53,214 bases of DNA from Microbispora triticiradicis. Its GTDB lineage: Bacteria > Actinomycetota > Actinomycetes > Streptosporangiales > Streptosporangiaceae. The translations under genes and the position numbers were made by a program. The stretch is taken from the NCBI GenBank assembly GCA_003260025.2, contig QFZU02000041.1, positions 1 through 53,214 of the forward strand. Reading direction: 5' to 3'. Position 1 is the first letter of the stretch, and each line of letters starts with the position of its first letter. The notes beneath the pieces were generated by a model that was given only the letters and a program-made list of their open reading frames with translations, was not told the origin of the DNA and ran no database searches. Shown one piece after another: positions 16,937 through 27,477 of this stretch.

Positions 16937-17450
16937 CAGCTCGTACTCGGGACCGCGCCTTGCGAGGGTTGTCGTCCCTGTGGCCGGCGACGTACGCGGC
17001 CCAGCCGAGGTAGGCGTGGGCGTGCACGCACCTGCCGAAGGCGGGGCCGTCGAGCCCCACCAGCCGGCCGATCTCGGTGAGCTCGTCGTCCGTCAAGCCC
17101 GGCCCGCCCTCCGGCGGCTGGTTGGCGAACAACGCCTCGGCGTACTCCACGAACGCCCCTCCGTCTGCGGCGCAGCCGGACGAAGCGGACGCGCGCGAGG
17201 AGTAGACGTTGGCCGACAGTTCGTCGAGGAAGGCCATCGGATGGTAGACGACGGTGGCGAGCCCGTCGTTCACCATGGCGTGCAGCGTCGGTCCCGCGGT
17301 CTCCTCGAACCGTCGGCAGAACGGGCACAGGAAATCGACGTAGACATCGATCGTCACCGGGCCCGCGCCCACGACGATGCCGTCTCCGCTCGCGGAGGCC
17401 CCGGCGGGTATGTGCCGCGGCACCGATGCTCTGCGTGCGTGCGTGGTCAT
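16872..17450 (-). CDS. DsbA/thioredoxin-like protein with 3' end replaced by aldo/keto reductase sequence
   Basis: A 192-residue reading from ATG 17450, which has a GGAGGA site. It begins as a DsbA-type oxidoreductase: strand VTIDVYVDFLCPFC with the active-site CPFC at residues 42-45, then the helical insertion and YLGWAAYVAGHRDDNPRKAR. Here the family would continue into the cis-Pro strand (GTPTV) and the last helix. Instead the frame passes through a short basic junction into DPWCHERGLPIMAYSP of an aldo/keto reductase and stops. Lacking the cis-proline strand, the product is probably inactive. No signal peptide is seen, so a cytoplasmic FrnE/DsbA-like protein is likely. The 262 bases upstream (17451-17712) show no other gene. 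Confidence 0.65.
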   Translation of the reverse strand: MTTHARRASVPRHIPAGASASGDGIVVGAGPVTIDVYVDFLCPFCRRFEETAGPTLHAMVNDGLATVVYHPMAFLDELSANVYSSRASASSGCAADGGAFVEYAEALFANQPPEGGPGLTDDELTEIGRLVGLDGPAFGRCVHAHAYLGWAAYVAGHRDDNPRKARSRVRADPWCHERGLPIMAYSPIKQGG

Positions 17451-17712
17451 GAGGTCCTCCCGCAACCGACTCGGCCGACTGCGGTGCCTACCCCCGCGAA
17501 GCAGTCCACGGCTACGGAAGGCCCGTTTTGGGAAAACCTCTGTCCGTGGTTGGCCCGGCGCCCGCTGAGCAGGGAAGACGGTCTGGCCGTGGCCGTGGCG
17601 TGGCGGCAGCGAACGGGGGCGGTGGTGGGGCCGCCACGGTGGAGGAGGCGGCCCGGGTCGTCGCGGAGGCGTCACGGCGGAGTTGTCGGTGCGGTGTGCG
17701 AGTGTGGGAACC

Positions 17713-18450
17713 GTGCGCCGCATCCATCCTTACGCCGAGGACGATCCCGACATCGCCGCCGCCTACGCCTACCCGCGTGACCACTGGCTGCGTCTCAACA
17801 TGGTGGCGAGCGCCGACGGCGCGGCCTGGGTCGAGGGCCACTCGGAGGGCCTGTCCGGCCGGGCCGACAAACGGATCTTCGGGCTGCTGCGCGGCCTGGC
17901 CGACGTGGTGCTCGCCGGCGCCGCGACCGTCCGCACGGAGGGCTACCGTCCGGCCCGCCCGCGCGAGTCGTGGCGGGCGCCGCGCGAGGGCCGCCCGCCC
18001 GTGCCGCCGATCGCCGTCGTCACCCGCCTGCTCGACCTCGATCTCGGGGGCCCGCTGTTCACCGAGGCCGAGCCGTACGCCCGGACCATCGTGATCACGA
18101 CGGAGGCGGCGCCGAAGGAACGCAGGGACGAGGCCGCGGACAAGGCGGTCCTGATCGTCGCCGGAGAAGACCGGGTCGATCTCGCGACCGCGGTGGAGGA
18201 GCTGCGCGGCCTGGGGCTCGGGCGGATCCTGTGCGAGGGCGGGCCGCGGATCAACGCGCAGCTCGCCGCGGCCGGGCTGGTCGACGAGCTGGCGCTGACG
18301 GTGAGCCCGCTGCTCGCCGGGGGCGACGCCGCGCGCATACTGGACGGCGTCGCCTCGCGCACGCCGCTGACCCTCGCCCAGGTGCTGGAGGAGGACGGCT
18401 TCCTCTTCTGCCGATACCTCAGGGAGGCGCATGATGACGCCGCCGGTTGA
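17713..18450 (+). CDS. pyrimidine reductase family protein (RibD C-terminal/DHFR-like fold)
   Basis: A 245-residue NADPH-dependent reductase of the RibD_C family. Visible segments are LRLNMVASADGAA, the GLADVVLAGAATVRTEGY cofactor strand, LCEGGPRINAQL with the glycine-rich phosphate loop, and LTVSPLLAGGDAAR. Such proteins reduce the ribosyl group of a riboflavin precursor in full RibD, but stand-alone actinobacterial members often have other or unknown pterin/pyrimidine substrates. I start at GTG 17713 (VRRIHPYAEDD). The next gene, an ATP-dependent ligase, begins 20 bases before this stop, so the two are translationally coupled. The link between a reductase and a DNA ligase is unexplained. 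Confidence 0.85.
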   Translation: MRRIHPYAEDDPDIAAAYAYPRDHWLRLNMVASADGAAWVEGHSEGLSGRADKRIFGLLRGLADVVLAGAATVRTEGYRPARPRESWRAPREGRPPVPPIAVVTRLLDLDLGGPLFTEAEPYARTIVITTEAAPKERRDEAADKAVLIVAGEDRVDLATAVEELRGLGLGRILCEGGPRINAQLAAAGLVDELALTVSPLLAGGDAARILDGVASRTPLTLAQVLEEDGFLFCRYLREAHDDAAG

Positions 18451-19555
18451 GCCGCTGATCCCGGACCTGGACCTGCCGGTGGTGCCGCCGGTCGCGCCGA
18501 TGCTCGCGAAGGCGGTCAAGAAGCTGCCCGAGCAGGACGGCACGCTCTACTACGAGCCGAAATGGGATGGCTTCCGCTGCATCGTCTTCCGCGACGGCGA
18601 CGAGGTCTTCCTGGGCAGCAGGAACGAGCGGCCCTTCACGCGTTACTTCCCTGAGCTGGTCGAGGCCGTCAGGAAGGAACTGCCGCCCCGGTGCGTGGTG
18701 GACGGCGAGATCGTGCTCATCAGGGGCCAGTCGCTCGACTTCGACGCGCTCCAGCAGCGCATCCACCCCGCCCAGTCCCGGGTGCGGCTGCTGGCCGGGA
18801 GCACGCCCGCCTCCTTCGTCGCGTTCGACCTGCTCGCCGTCGGCGCGGAGGACCTGATGGAGGCGCCGTTCTCGGAGCGGCGGGCCCGGCTGGAGGAGGC
18901 GCTGGCGGGGGCGGGCCGGTCGGTGCGGCTCACCCCGGTCACCCGGGACGAGGGCCGGGCCGCCGAGTGGTTCGACGCGTTCGAGGGCGCCGGGCTCGAC
19001 GGCATCGTGGTCAAGCCGGGAGACCAGCCGTACACGCCGGACAAGCGGGTGATGTTCAAGGTCAAGCACGAGCGGACGGCCGACTGCGTCGTGGCGGGCT
19101 ACCGCGAGCACAAGTCGGGGCCGGTCGTCGGGTCGCTGCTGCTCGGGCTGTACTCCGCCGACGGCCGTCTGCACCACGTGGGGGTGGCCGCCTCCTTCCC
19201 GATGAAGAAGCGCGAGGAACTGGTCGGGGAGCTCGCGCCGTACCGGATGGAGGACCTGAGCGAGCACCCCTGGGGACACTGGGCCGAGGTGGCGGAGGGC
19301 GGCGCGCAGGGTGGCGCGCAGGGCCAGCGCCTGCCGGGCGCCGTCTCACGATGGAACGCCAAGAAGGACCTGTCGTTCATCCCGTTGCGGCCGGAACGGG
19401 TCATCGAGGTCGCCTACGACCACATGGAGGGCGACCGGTTCCGGCACACCGCCCAGTTCCGCCGCTGGCGCACCGACCGCACGCCCGAGTCCTGCACCTA
19501 CGACCAGCTCGAACGCCCGGTGAGCTACGACCTCGACGAGATCCTCGCCCGCTGA
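18431..19555 (+). CDS. ligC: ATP-dependent DNA ligase (LigC-like)
   Basis: A 374-residue DNA ligase. The nucleotidyltransferase domain has motif I EPKWDGFR with the adenylated Lys44, motif III CVVDGEIV, motif IV DGIVVKP and motif V MFKVKHERTADCVV. The OB domain follows from about residue 225 and ends with RWRTDRTPESC. Size and motif spacing resemble mycobacterial LigC, which backs up LigD and acts in base-excision repair. A short Gly-Gly-Ala-Gln repeat lies in a loop near residue 295. ATG 18431 follows AGGGAGG by three to four bases; ATG 18434 is an alternative. It shares an operon with the preceding reductase gene. The LigD-type polymerase at 13071 could be its functional partner. Confidence 0.93.
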   Translation: MMTPPVEPLIPDLDLPVVPPVAPMLAKAVKKLPEQDGTLYYEPKWDGFRCIVFRDGDEVFLGSRNERPFTRYFPELVEAVRKELPPRCVVDGEIVLIRGQSLDFDALQQRIHPAQSRVRLLAGSTPASFVAFDLLAVGAEDLMEAPFSERRARLEEALAGAGRSVRLTPVTRDEGRAAEWFDAFEGAGLDGIVVKPGDQPYTPDKRVMFKVKHERTADCVVAGYREHKSGPVVGSLLLGLYSADGRLHHVGVAASFPMKKREELVGELAPYRMEDLSEHPWGHWAEVAEGGAQGGAQGQRLPGAVSRWNAKKDLSFIPLRPERVIEVAYDHMEGDRFRHTAQFRRWRTDRTPESCTYDQLERPVSYDLDEILAR

Positions 19556-19621
19556 GCCGTCCCGGCATCCGGCCGGCAGAGGCCGGCGGAGCTCGGCGGA
19601 GGTGAGCAGAGTCGGCAGAGC

Positions 19622-19930
19622 TCAGCCGGTCAGGGCGCGGACGGCGGCGGTGACGACGACGGCCACCGCGACCACCACCAGGAAGGGCGCGCGCAGCAGC
19701 AGCGCGACGGCCGCCGCGGCGAGTCCGGCGGCCCGGGCGTCGACGACGAGCGTGCGGCCGTCGGCGAAGGTCTGCAGGGCGATCAGCGCGGCCAGCGCCG
19801 CGATCGGCACCAGCGCGGCGAGCCTGCGCATGAGCGGCCGTTCCAGCACCGCCGCCGGGACCGACAGCCCGAGGAGCTTGACCGCGTAGCACCCGGCGAC
19901 GGTGACCGCGATCGCGATCCACACCCCCAT
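19622..19930 (-). CDS. azlD: AzlD family branched-chain amino acid exporter subunit
   Basis: A 102-residue, almost wholly hydrophobic protein with three to four helices and the family-typical CYAVKLLGL and PLMRRLAALVPIAALAAL segments. AzlD is the small subunit that pairs with AzlC to export branched-chain amino acids or analogues such as 4-azaleucine. I place the start at ATG 19930 (AGGAGG four bases before); a GTG at 19933 is possible. The ATG shares one base with the azlC stop, so it is coupled to azlC. The 66 bases to the ligase stop contain no obvious hairpin. Confidence 0.85.
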   Translation of the reverse strand: MGVWIAIAVTVAGCYAVKLLGLSVPAAVLERPLMRRLAALVPIAALAALIALQTFADGRTLVVDARAAGLAAAAVALLLRAPFLVVVAVAVVVTAAVRALTG

Positions 19931-20786
19931 CACGCCTCCTCCGCCCGCGCCGCCGCGCTCCGCTCCCGCCGTGCGGCGGCGCGGGACCGGAGCGCGGCGA
20001 CGGCCAGGACGGCGGGCGCGGCGAGCACGGCCACCAGCACCGGGACGCCCGCGGGCAGGAACGGCACGCAGGCCAGCGCCAGCACGACGGCCAGGGCCGC
20101 CACCGCCACCTCATGCCGGAGGAGCGCGGCCCGGGCCGGCCGGGCCGTCGCCGTGCCCTCCCCACCCTGGCCCGGAGCCGGGGCGGCGCCTGCCCGCGCC
20201 GAAGGAGCGGCGGCGGAGCGGTCCCGGAGCATGGGCAGGAGCAGGGCGAGGAAGACGGCCGGACCGGCCACGTCGAGCCCCCAGGCCGCCGGGTCGCCCA
20301 GGGCCGCGGCGCCCAGCGCGCCGAGGAGGGTCGTGACGTTCCACCCGGCGTACAGGGTCACGCCCGTGACGGTGAACCCGAGCCGGGCGAGGCGCCGGTC
20401 GGGCTGGGCCAGGGCCACGGCGGAGGTCTCGTCGATAACCCAGTGGGCGGCCAGTGGGCGGACCGCCGCGGGGAGGCCGAGCACCTGCGACAGACGCAGG
20501 CCGTAGAAGGCGTTGCGGACGCCCAGCAGCAGCGCCCCCGCCGCCGCGGGGAGCGGTGCCCCGCCGGCGCCGAGCGCGCCCACCAGCGCGAACTGGGACG
20601 CCCCGGTGAAGACCAGCAGCGACAGCACGCAGGTCTGGGCGAGCGTCATCCCGGCCCCCGCCGACGTCACGCCGAACGCGAACCCGGAGAGCCCGACCGC
20701 CGCGCCGACCCCGAGGGCGTCCCGTACGACCGCCGACCGGGGCTTCGGCGGCAGGCCGGAATGCGGCTTTTGTGGTGGTGCCGTAG

Positions 20787-20790
<4 letters not shown>
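19930..20790 (-). CDS. azlC: AzlC family branched-chain amino acid exporter subunit
   Basis: A 286-residue membrane protein with the AzlC core: ALGVGAAVGLSGFAFGVTSA, FTGASQFALVGAL, LLLGVRNAFYGLRLS and HWVIDETSAVAL. A hydrophilic, Ala/Arg-rich stretch of about 40 residues lies near residue 200 and the protein ends in a basic tail. Starts at GTG 20790 inside the last codons of glgX (GTGA overlap), so translation depends on glgX being read. With AzlD it forms a proton-driven amino-acid exporter. The coupling to a glycogen enzyme gene is unusual. Confidence 0.85.
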
Positions 20791-22934
<2,144 letters not shown>

Positions 22935-23009
22935 GTAACCTCATTCTCCACTGCCCGGACGATTCGTGCACCTGGGGCGGTACCCCTGCTCCCGGTCCGC
23001 GCACGCGGA

Positions 23010-23039
23010 GGCCCCCGCCGGACCGGTCCGGCGGGGGCC
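23010..23039 (-). terminator. perfect 30-base palindrome, terminator of osmC
   Basis: Two 15-base arms meet at 23024/23025 without a loop mismatch, 12 bases past the osmC stop on the minus strand and upstream of glgX. A smaller hairpin (TCCGCG/CGCGGA) follows at about 22996. The G+C-rich stem without U-tract is typical of actinomycete terminators. Confidence 0.65.
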
Positions 23040-23050
23040 CCACTGGTGGT

Positions 23051-23479
23051 TCAGCCGACGAGTTCGGCGTTCAGGGTGATCGTCGTGCCGGCCAGCGCCT
23101 TGCTCACCGGGCAGTTCGCCTTCGCGGTCTCGGCCGCCTGCTGGAAGTCCTCGGCGGACAGGCCGGGCACCTGGGCCCGTACGGAGAGCACGATGCCGGT
23201 GATGCCCTCTCCGGGCTGGAAGGTCACGTCGGCCCGGGTCTCGACCGACTGCGGCGGAGTGCCCGCCTGGGCCAGGCCGTGGGACAGGGCCATCGAGAAG
23301 CACGAGGAGTGGGCGGCCGCGATGAGCTCCTCCGGGCTCGTCTTGCCGTTCGCCTGCTCGGCCCGGGAGGGCCAGGAGACGTCGAAGGTGCCGACGCCGG
23401 AGGTGTCGAGCGAGACAACGCCCGAACCGTCGAGCAGGGCGCCCTTCCACTGCGTCGTCGCGGTACGAGTGGTCGCCAT
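23051..23479 (-). CDS. osmC: OsmC family peroxiredoxin
   Basis: A 142-residue thiol peroxidase for organic hydroperoxides. Peroxidatic Cys60 lies in AAAHSSCFSMAL and resolving Cys123 in ANCPVSKAL, as in OsmC/Ohr proteins. The N-terminal strand ATTQWKGALLDGSG and the PEELIAAAH helix are also typical. The motif spacing fits OsmC better than Ohr. ATG 23479 has GGGATA upstream. Monocistronic, with its own terminator at 23010. No OhrR-type regulator is adjacent. Confidence 0.92.
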   Translation of the reverse strand: MATTRTATTQWKGALLDGSGVVSLDTSGVGTFDVSWPSRAEQANGKTSPEELIAAAHSSCFSMALSHGLAQAGTPPQSVETRADVTFQPGEGITGIVLSVRAQVPGLSAEDFQQAAETAKANCPVSKALAGTTITLNAELVG

Positions 23480-23577
23480 GGCGATATCCCTTCACTAGCG
23501 AGTCTTAATCCATTCAGCAGCGACCTTAACGCCACCCGCGCCGCCGGTCGTCCCGCGACCCTCCCGCAAACCCACGA

Positions 23578-24390
23578 TCAGGCCGGCGCGGCGGCGACAC
23601 GCGCCTGGTGGGCGCGGTGCTCGGCCCGGACCAGGTCCTCGACCTCCGCCCTGATCCGCAGGAACTCCGCGGAGCGCTTGATCTCCAGCGGGCGGGGCTC
23701 CGGCAGGCCGATGGCGATCTCCTGGCTGATCCGGCCGGGATCGCTGGACAGCACGATCACCCGGCGCGCGAGGAACACGGCCTCCTCCGTGTCGTGGGTC
23801 ACCATGACGACCGTCGGGCGTTCCCCGGCCGGTGTCACGTCCTGCCAGACCTGCCGTACGAACAGCTGCATGTCCTCCTTGGTCTGCACGTCCAGCGCGC
23901 CGAAGGGCTCGTCGAGCAGCAGCACGCGCGGCGCGCAGGCCAGCGCGCGGGCGATCGCCACCCGCTGCTGCTGCCCGCCCGACAGGCGTCCGGGCAGGGC
24001 CCCGGCCAGGTGGCCGAGGCCCACCTCGTCGAGCAGCCACCGCACCCGCTCCCGCCGGGCGGCGCGCGGCACGCCGAGCGCCTCCAGGCCGAAGGCGACG
24101 TTCTGGGCCACGGTCCGCCAGGGATACAGCGAGGCGGTCTGGAACACCAGCCCGCGGTCCGGGCCGGGACCCGCGACCTCCCGGCCGTCCAGCAGCACCC
24201 TGCCGGACGTGGGCGGGACGAGGCCCGCGACCATCCCCAGCAGGGTCGACTTGCCCGAGCCGCTCGCGCCCACCACGCAGACGAAGTCGCCGGACGCCAC
24301 GGACAGGTCCACGTCCTGGAGCACCGGCCGGCCCGGGACGAACTCCTTGCCCACGCCCTCCAACCGGAGACCGCTCGGTGCGCTCGTCAA
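23578..24390 (-). CDS. ABC transporter ATP-binding protein, nitrate/taurine/guanidine-type importer
   Basis: A 270-residue ATPase with Walker A GASGSGKST, Q-loop FQTASLYPW, signature LSGGQQQR, Walker B VLLLDEPFGALD and H-loop VTHD. It is the TauB/SsuB/NrtD type that serves two-domain importers for small charged solutes. I use TTG 24390, which overlaps the permease stop (TTGA) and has a GGGGAGG site eight bases upstream; a GTG at 24399 is the alternative. It is the last gene of the riboswitch-controlled operon that starts at 27363, so the cargo is inferred to be guanidine or a guanidine derivative. Confidence 0.9.
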   Translation of the reverse strand: MTSAPSGLRLEGVGKEFVPGRPVLQDVDLSVASGDFVCVVGASGSGKSTLLGMVAGLVPPTSGRVLLDGREVAGPGPDRGLVFQTASLYPWRTVAQNVAFGLEALGVPRAARRERVRWLLDEVGLGHLAGALPGRLSGGQQQRVAIARALACAPRVLLLDEPFGALDVQTKEDMQLFVRQVWQDVTPAGERPTVVMVTHDTEEAVFLARRVIVLSSDPGRISQEIAIGLPEPRPLEIKRSAEFLRIRAEVEDLVRAEHRAHQARVAAAPA

Positions 24391-25262
24391 CGGGCCCACC
24401 TCCCCACCCGGGCGCGCAGCAGGCGCAGCGTGACGTCGATGACCAGGCCGATCAGGCCGATCACCACGAGGATCGCGAAGATGCGGTCGGTCTGCAGGAA
24501 CCGCTGGGCGCGGGTGATCCGGTAGCCGAGTCCCGAGGTGGCCGCGACCAGTTCGGCGACGACCACGAAGTTCCACGCCGCGGCGGCGTTGACCCGCATC
24601 GCGTCGATGATCCCCGGCAGCGCGTACGGGAACACCACCCGGGCGGCCACCCGCGGCCGGGACGCCCCGAGGGTCGCCGACACCTCCAGCAGCCGGTGCG
24701 GCACCTGCCGTACGGCGTCGGCGGTCATGAGCGTGTTGAAGAACACCACGCCGAGGACGAGCAGCGCCACCTTCGACGCCTCGCCGATGCCCAGCCAGAT
24801 GATCAGCAGCGGGATGAAGGCAGACGCGGGCAGGTAGCGCAGGATGCCGACGGCCGGTTCGAGCAGCGGCTGCGCCCAGCCGAGCGTCCCCATCGCGAAC
24901 CCCAGCGGCACCGAGATCAGGACGGCCAGGCCGAAGCCCGCCGCGATCCGGCCGAGGCTCGCCGCGAGGTCGGCGGCCAGTTCGCCGCCGGCCGCCATGT
25001 CCACCCCGGCCGCCCAGACCGCCGACGGGGAGGGCAGGAACGCGGGGTCCACCCGGCCGCTCGCGCTGACCGCCTGCCAGACCGCCAGCGGCACGAGGAT
25101 CGACAGGCACCGCAGGAGCCAGGCCGTACGCGCGGAGACCGAGGTCGTGAGCGCCTTGGTCGTGAGCGGCCCGGTCCTGAGCTTCGCCCGGCGCGGCGCG
25201 GGCTCTTCCGCCGCCGGGGCCGTCCCGGCGTCCTGTCTCGGCATCGCCTCGGCCGCGGTCAC
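24387..25262 (-). CDS. ABC transporter permease, TauC/SsuC type
   Basis: A 291-residue inner-membrane permease. A polar N-terminus of about 45 residues is followed by six helices. The EAA cytoplasmic loop reads EVSATLGASRPRVAARVVFPYALPG in full (about residues 192-216), the contact site for the ATPase. Starts at GTG 25262, overlapping the binding-protein stop by 4 nt. Family assignment rests on the BPD_transp_1 layout and gene order. Together with the flanking genes it forms a complete importer. Confidence 0.9.
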   Translation of the reverse strand: MTAAEAMPRQDAGTAPAAEEPAPRRAKLRTGPLTTKALTTSVSARTAWLLRCLSILVPLAVWQAVSASGRVDPAFLPSPSAVWAAGVDMAAGGELAADLAASLGRIAAGFGLAVLISVPLGFAMGTLGWAQPLLEPAVGILRYLPASAFIPLLIIWLGIGEASKVALLVLGVVFFNTLMTADAVRQVPHRLLEVSATLGASRPRVAARVVFPYALPGIIDAMRVNAAAAWNFVVVAELVAATSGLGYRITRAQRFLQTDRIFAILVVIGLIGLVIDVTLRLLRARVGRWAR

Positions 25263-26239
25263 GGCTGCACCGCGCGGACGAACTGGGGCGCGAACAGTCC
25301 CTCCAGCGGCGGGGCCTTGTCCACCAGCTTCGCCGAGACCAGGAACTCCGCGATCTCCTTGGCGCGGCCGTCCAGTTCGCCGGAGAAGGCCGTCCGGTTG
25401 CGCTCCAGCGTGAAGATCGTCGTGCCCTTGTCGTACGACTCGTAGTCGGACACGCTCACCCCCGCCCGCTTCGCCATGATCTCCAGGGCCTCCGGCCGGT
25501 GCTCGCCGATCCAGGTGAGCGCGTCGAACCAGGCCGACACGAGCCCCTGCACGGCCTTCGGGTCGCGGGAGACGAGGTCACGGGTCACCACCAGGTGGTC
25601 GGGGATCGCCCCGGGGAAGTCGGCCGACGTCGCGATCGCCCGGCTGCCCTTCCGCTTGAGGGCGGTCGTGGTGAAGGGGGCGAACACCCCGACGGCGTCC
25701 ACCTGCCCGGCGACGAAGGCCGCCGCGGCGGCGTCGGTCGGCATCGGCCGGAACTGCACGTCCGCCTCGGTGAGACCGGCCTTCCGAAGCGCCAGCAGGA
25801 GCAGGTAGTGGTCGACCGTGCCCTGCTCGGCGGCGACGGTCCTGCCCTTCAGGCCGGACAGCGACGAGATGCCCGGCCCCGCGATGATCTGGTCGTTGCC
25901 GCTGGAGTTGTCGTTGACCAGCACGACGCTCTGCTTCGCCCCGCCGGCCACGGACGCCAGGGTGTCGTTGAGCGTCTGGCTGTTGGCGTCGATGGTTCCC
26001 GTGGCCAGCGCGTTGAGCGAGTCGGTGTAGCTGTCGAAGTACTTGAGCTCGACGTCCACGCCGTTCTTGCGGAACAGGCCCTGCTCGCCGGCGACCTGCC
26101 AGGGGAACCAGCCCGGCCAGGCGCTGAAGCCCAGGGTGATCGTCGAGCCGGCCGGGGCGGCGGCCTGCCGCTCCCCGGGGGAGGCGCAGCCCGCGAGCAG
26201 GAGCAGAACGAGAACGGCGGCGAGGTGTCGGCGCGTCAT
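25259..26239 (-). CDS. ABC transporter substrate-binding lipoprotein, NMT1/TauA type
   Basis: A 326-residue lipoprotein: a basic start, hydrophobic core and the lipobox LLAGC with Cys18, so it is anchored outside the membrane. The mature part is of the NMT1/OmpA-like (SsuA/TauA/ThiY) periplasmic-binding type: GFSAWPGWFPWQVAGEQGLF, then NGVDVELKYFDSY and the hinge-proximal GRTVAAEQGTVDHYLL. These proteins bind small solutes such as nitrate, sulfonates and guanidinium-like cations. ATG 26239 overlaps the stop of the upstream GdmH-like gene (ATGA). The pocket residues that would separate guanidine from taurine cannot be judged by eye; the riboswitch is the evidence for guanidine. Confidence 0.88.
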   Translation of the reverse strand: MTRRHLAAVLVLLLLAGCASPGERQAAAPAGSTITLGFSAWPGWFPWQVAGEQGLFRKNGVDVELKYFDSYTDSLNALATGTIDANSQTLNDTLASVAGGAKQSVVLVNDNSSGNDQIIAGPGISSLSGLKGRTVAAEQGTVDHYLLLLALRKAGLTEADVQFRPMPTDAAAAAFVAGQVDAVGVFAPFTTTALKRKGSRAIATSADFPGAIPDHLVVTRDLVSRDPKAVQGLVSAWFDALTWIGEHRPEALEIMAKRAGVSVSDYESYDKGTTIFTLERNRTAFSGELDGRAKEIAEFLVSAKLVDKAPPLEGLFAPQFVRAVQP

Positions 26240-27363
26240 TGGACGGCCTCCTTCTTCCTCTTCGGCAGGTGTCCCGAGCGCACCAGGCACCCGAGGGTGT
26301 CGCAGATGACCCGGGTGGCGATGAGCGAGGTGATCTCCGCGTTGTCGTACGGCGGGGAGCACTCCACCACCTCGATCCCGGCGAGCGGCCGGGCGTCGGC
26401 GATGAGCTGGATGAACTTGAGCACCTCGCGGGGGAGGAACCCGCCGGGCTCGGGCCAGCCGGTTCCGGGCACGAAGGCCGCGTCGAGGCAGTCGACGTCG
26501 AAGGACAGCCAGACGGCCTCCGCGCCGTCCCAGGCGACCTCCAGGGCCCGCTCGGCGGCGGCCTCGATGCCCATCTCGACGCAGTCGGTGACCGTCATGA
26601 TCGTGGTGCCCCGCTCGCGGCCCACCTTGACGCCCGGGCGGGGCGCCTGCCAGCCGCCGATGCCGATCTGCACGAGGTTCTTCGGCGGCACGTTCGGGAT
26701 GTCGGTGGCGTGGAACCAGGGGGTGGTGTGCATCCGCTCGTCGAGGTCGGTCTCCTGGGTGTCGACGTGGCGGTCGAAGTGGATGATGCCGACGTTTCCC
26801 CGCACGTGTTCGGCCACCCCGCGCACGGTCGGGTAGCCGATCGAGTGGTCCCCGCCGAGGATCACCGGGAAGGCGCCGCTCTCGAAGACGTGCGCGACGC
26901 CCTTGCTGATCTGGTCGAAGGTCTTCTCGATGTTGCCCGGGATCGTGAAGATGTCGCCCAGGTCGCAGATCGTGATCGACTCACGGAGGTCGACGCCGAG
27001 CTCGAAGCTGTAGGGGCCGTACAGCGCGGAGATCTTGCGGATGCCCTGCGGCCCGAAGCGGGTGCCCGAGCGGTAGGTGGTGCCCCCGTCGAAGGGCGCG
27101 CCGAGCACCGCCACGTCGTACTCCCCGCAGCGCCGCACGTCCTCGACGTACGGCGCCTTGAGGAAGGTGTTGATCCCGGCGAAGTGCGGCAGTTCGCCGC
27201 GGGAGAAGGTGGGAATGGTGCGGTCGACGATCGAGTCGGCGCCCTGCAGGCCGAGTTCGAGCCCGCGGGCGATCTCCCGCTCGTGCATGGTGGTGGGGAT
27301 CTCGGCCTCACGCTCGACGGCGTTACGGGCTTCGGGACCGTAGTGGGAATGGAGGTGGCCCAC
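26236..27363 (-). CDS. gdmH: GdmH-like guanidine hydrolase of the ureohydrolase family (would be annotated agmatinase)
   Basis: A 375-residue ureohydrolase. The binuclear metal site is complete: His in LGGDHSIG, Asp/His/Asp in HFDRHVD and the two Asp in SFDVDCLD. Ordinary agmatinases have DAHxD. The segments RHVDTQETDLDERM, PWFHAT, NLVQIGIGGWQ and GTGWPEPGG resemble, from memory, the nickel-dependent guanidine hydrolase of Synechocystis (Sll1077). An N-terminal extension of about 60 residues also fits that group. The enzyme would split guanidine to urea and ammonium. A guanidine-I riboswitch upstream makes this much more likely than agmatine hydrolysis. GTG 27363 has a GAGGAG site. Nickel-insertion partners (HypA/HypB-like) are not in the window. 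Confidence 0.85.
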   Translation of the reverse strand: MGHLHSHYGPEARNAVEREAEIPTTMHEREIARGLELGLQGADSIVDRTIPTFSRGELPHFAGINTFLKAPYVEDVRRCGEYDVAVLGAPFDGGTTYRSGTRFGPQGIRKISALYGPYSFELGVDLRESITICDLGDIFTIPGNIEKTFDQISKGVAHVFESGAFPVILGGDHSIGYPTVRGVAEHVRGNVGIIHFDRHVDTQETDLDERMHTTPWFHATDIPNVPPKNLVQIGIGGWQAPRPGVKVGRERGTTIMTVTDCVEMGIEAAAERALEVAWDGAEAVWLSFDVDCLDAAFVPGTGWPEPGGFLPREVLKFIQLIADARPLAGIEVVECSPPYDNAEITSLIATRVICDTLGCLVRSGHLPKRKKEAVQ

Positions 27364-27425
27364 GGCACTCCTCGGGGGGACGGCTGGTCCACCGCCGCCC
27401 GGCGGGCGGCGGGATTCGCGACCCG

Positions 27426-27471
27426 CGGCGTCTCCCCGGTCCCGGCCGCGCCGTTGACCGGGGAGACGCCG
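27426..27471 (-). terminator. 16-pair hairpin between the guanidine riboswitch and gdmH, probable expression platform
   Basis: Arms 27426-27441 and 27456-27471 are perfectly complementary, with a 14-base loop, seven bases beyond the 3' end of the aptamer and before the gdmH start. This position fits a transcription terminator that the ligand-bound aptamer prevents. There is no U-tract. A second G+C-rich hairpin (GCCGCCC/GGGCGGC) lies nearer the gene at about 27398-27412. Confidence 0.6.
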
Positions 27472-27477
27472 AAGTCA

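Noticed and set aside
16626..17013. Continuation of the plus-strand frame after the DUF2267-like segment
   Set aside because: Beyond about 16625 it is antisense to the aldo/keto reductase remnant and lacks protein-like character.
26236..27363. Calling the ureohydrolase an agmatinase
   Set aside because: The overall family fits, but the guanidine-I riboswitch, the coupled ABC importer and the GdmH-like segments argue for guanidine as substrate.
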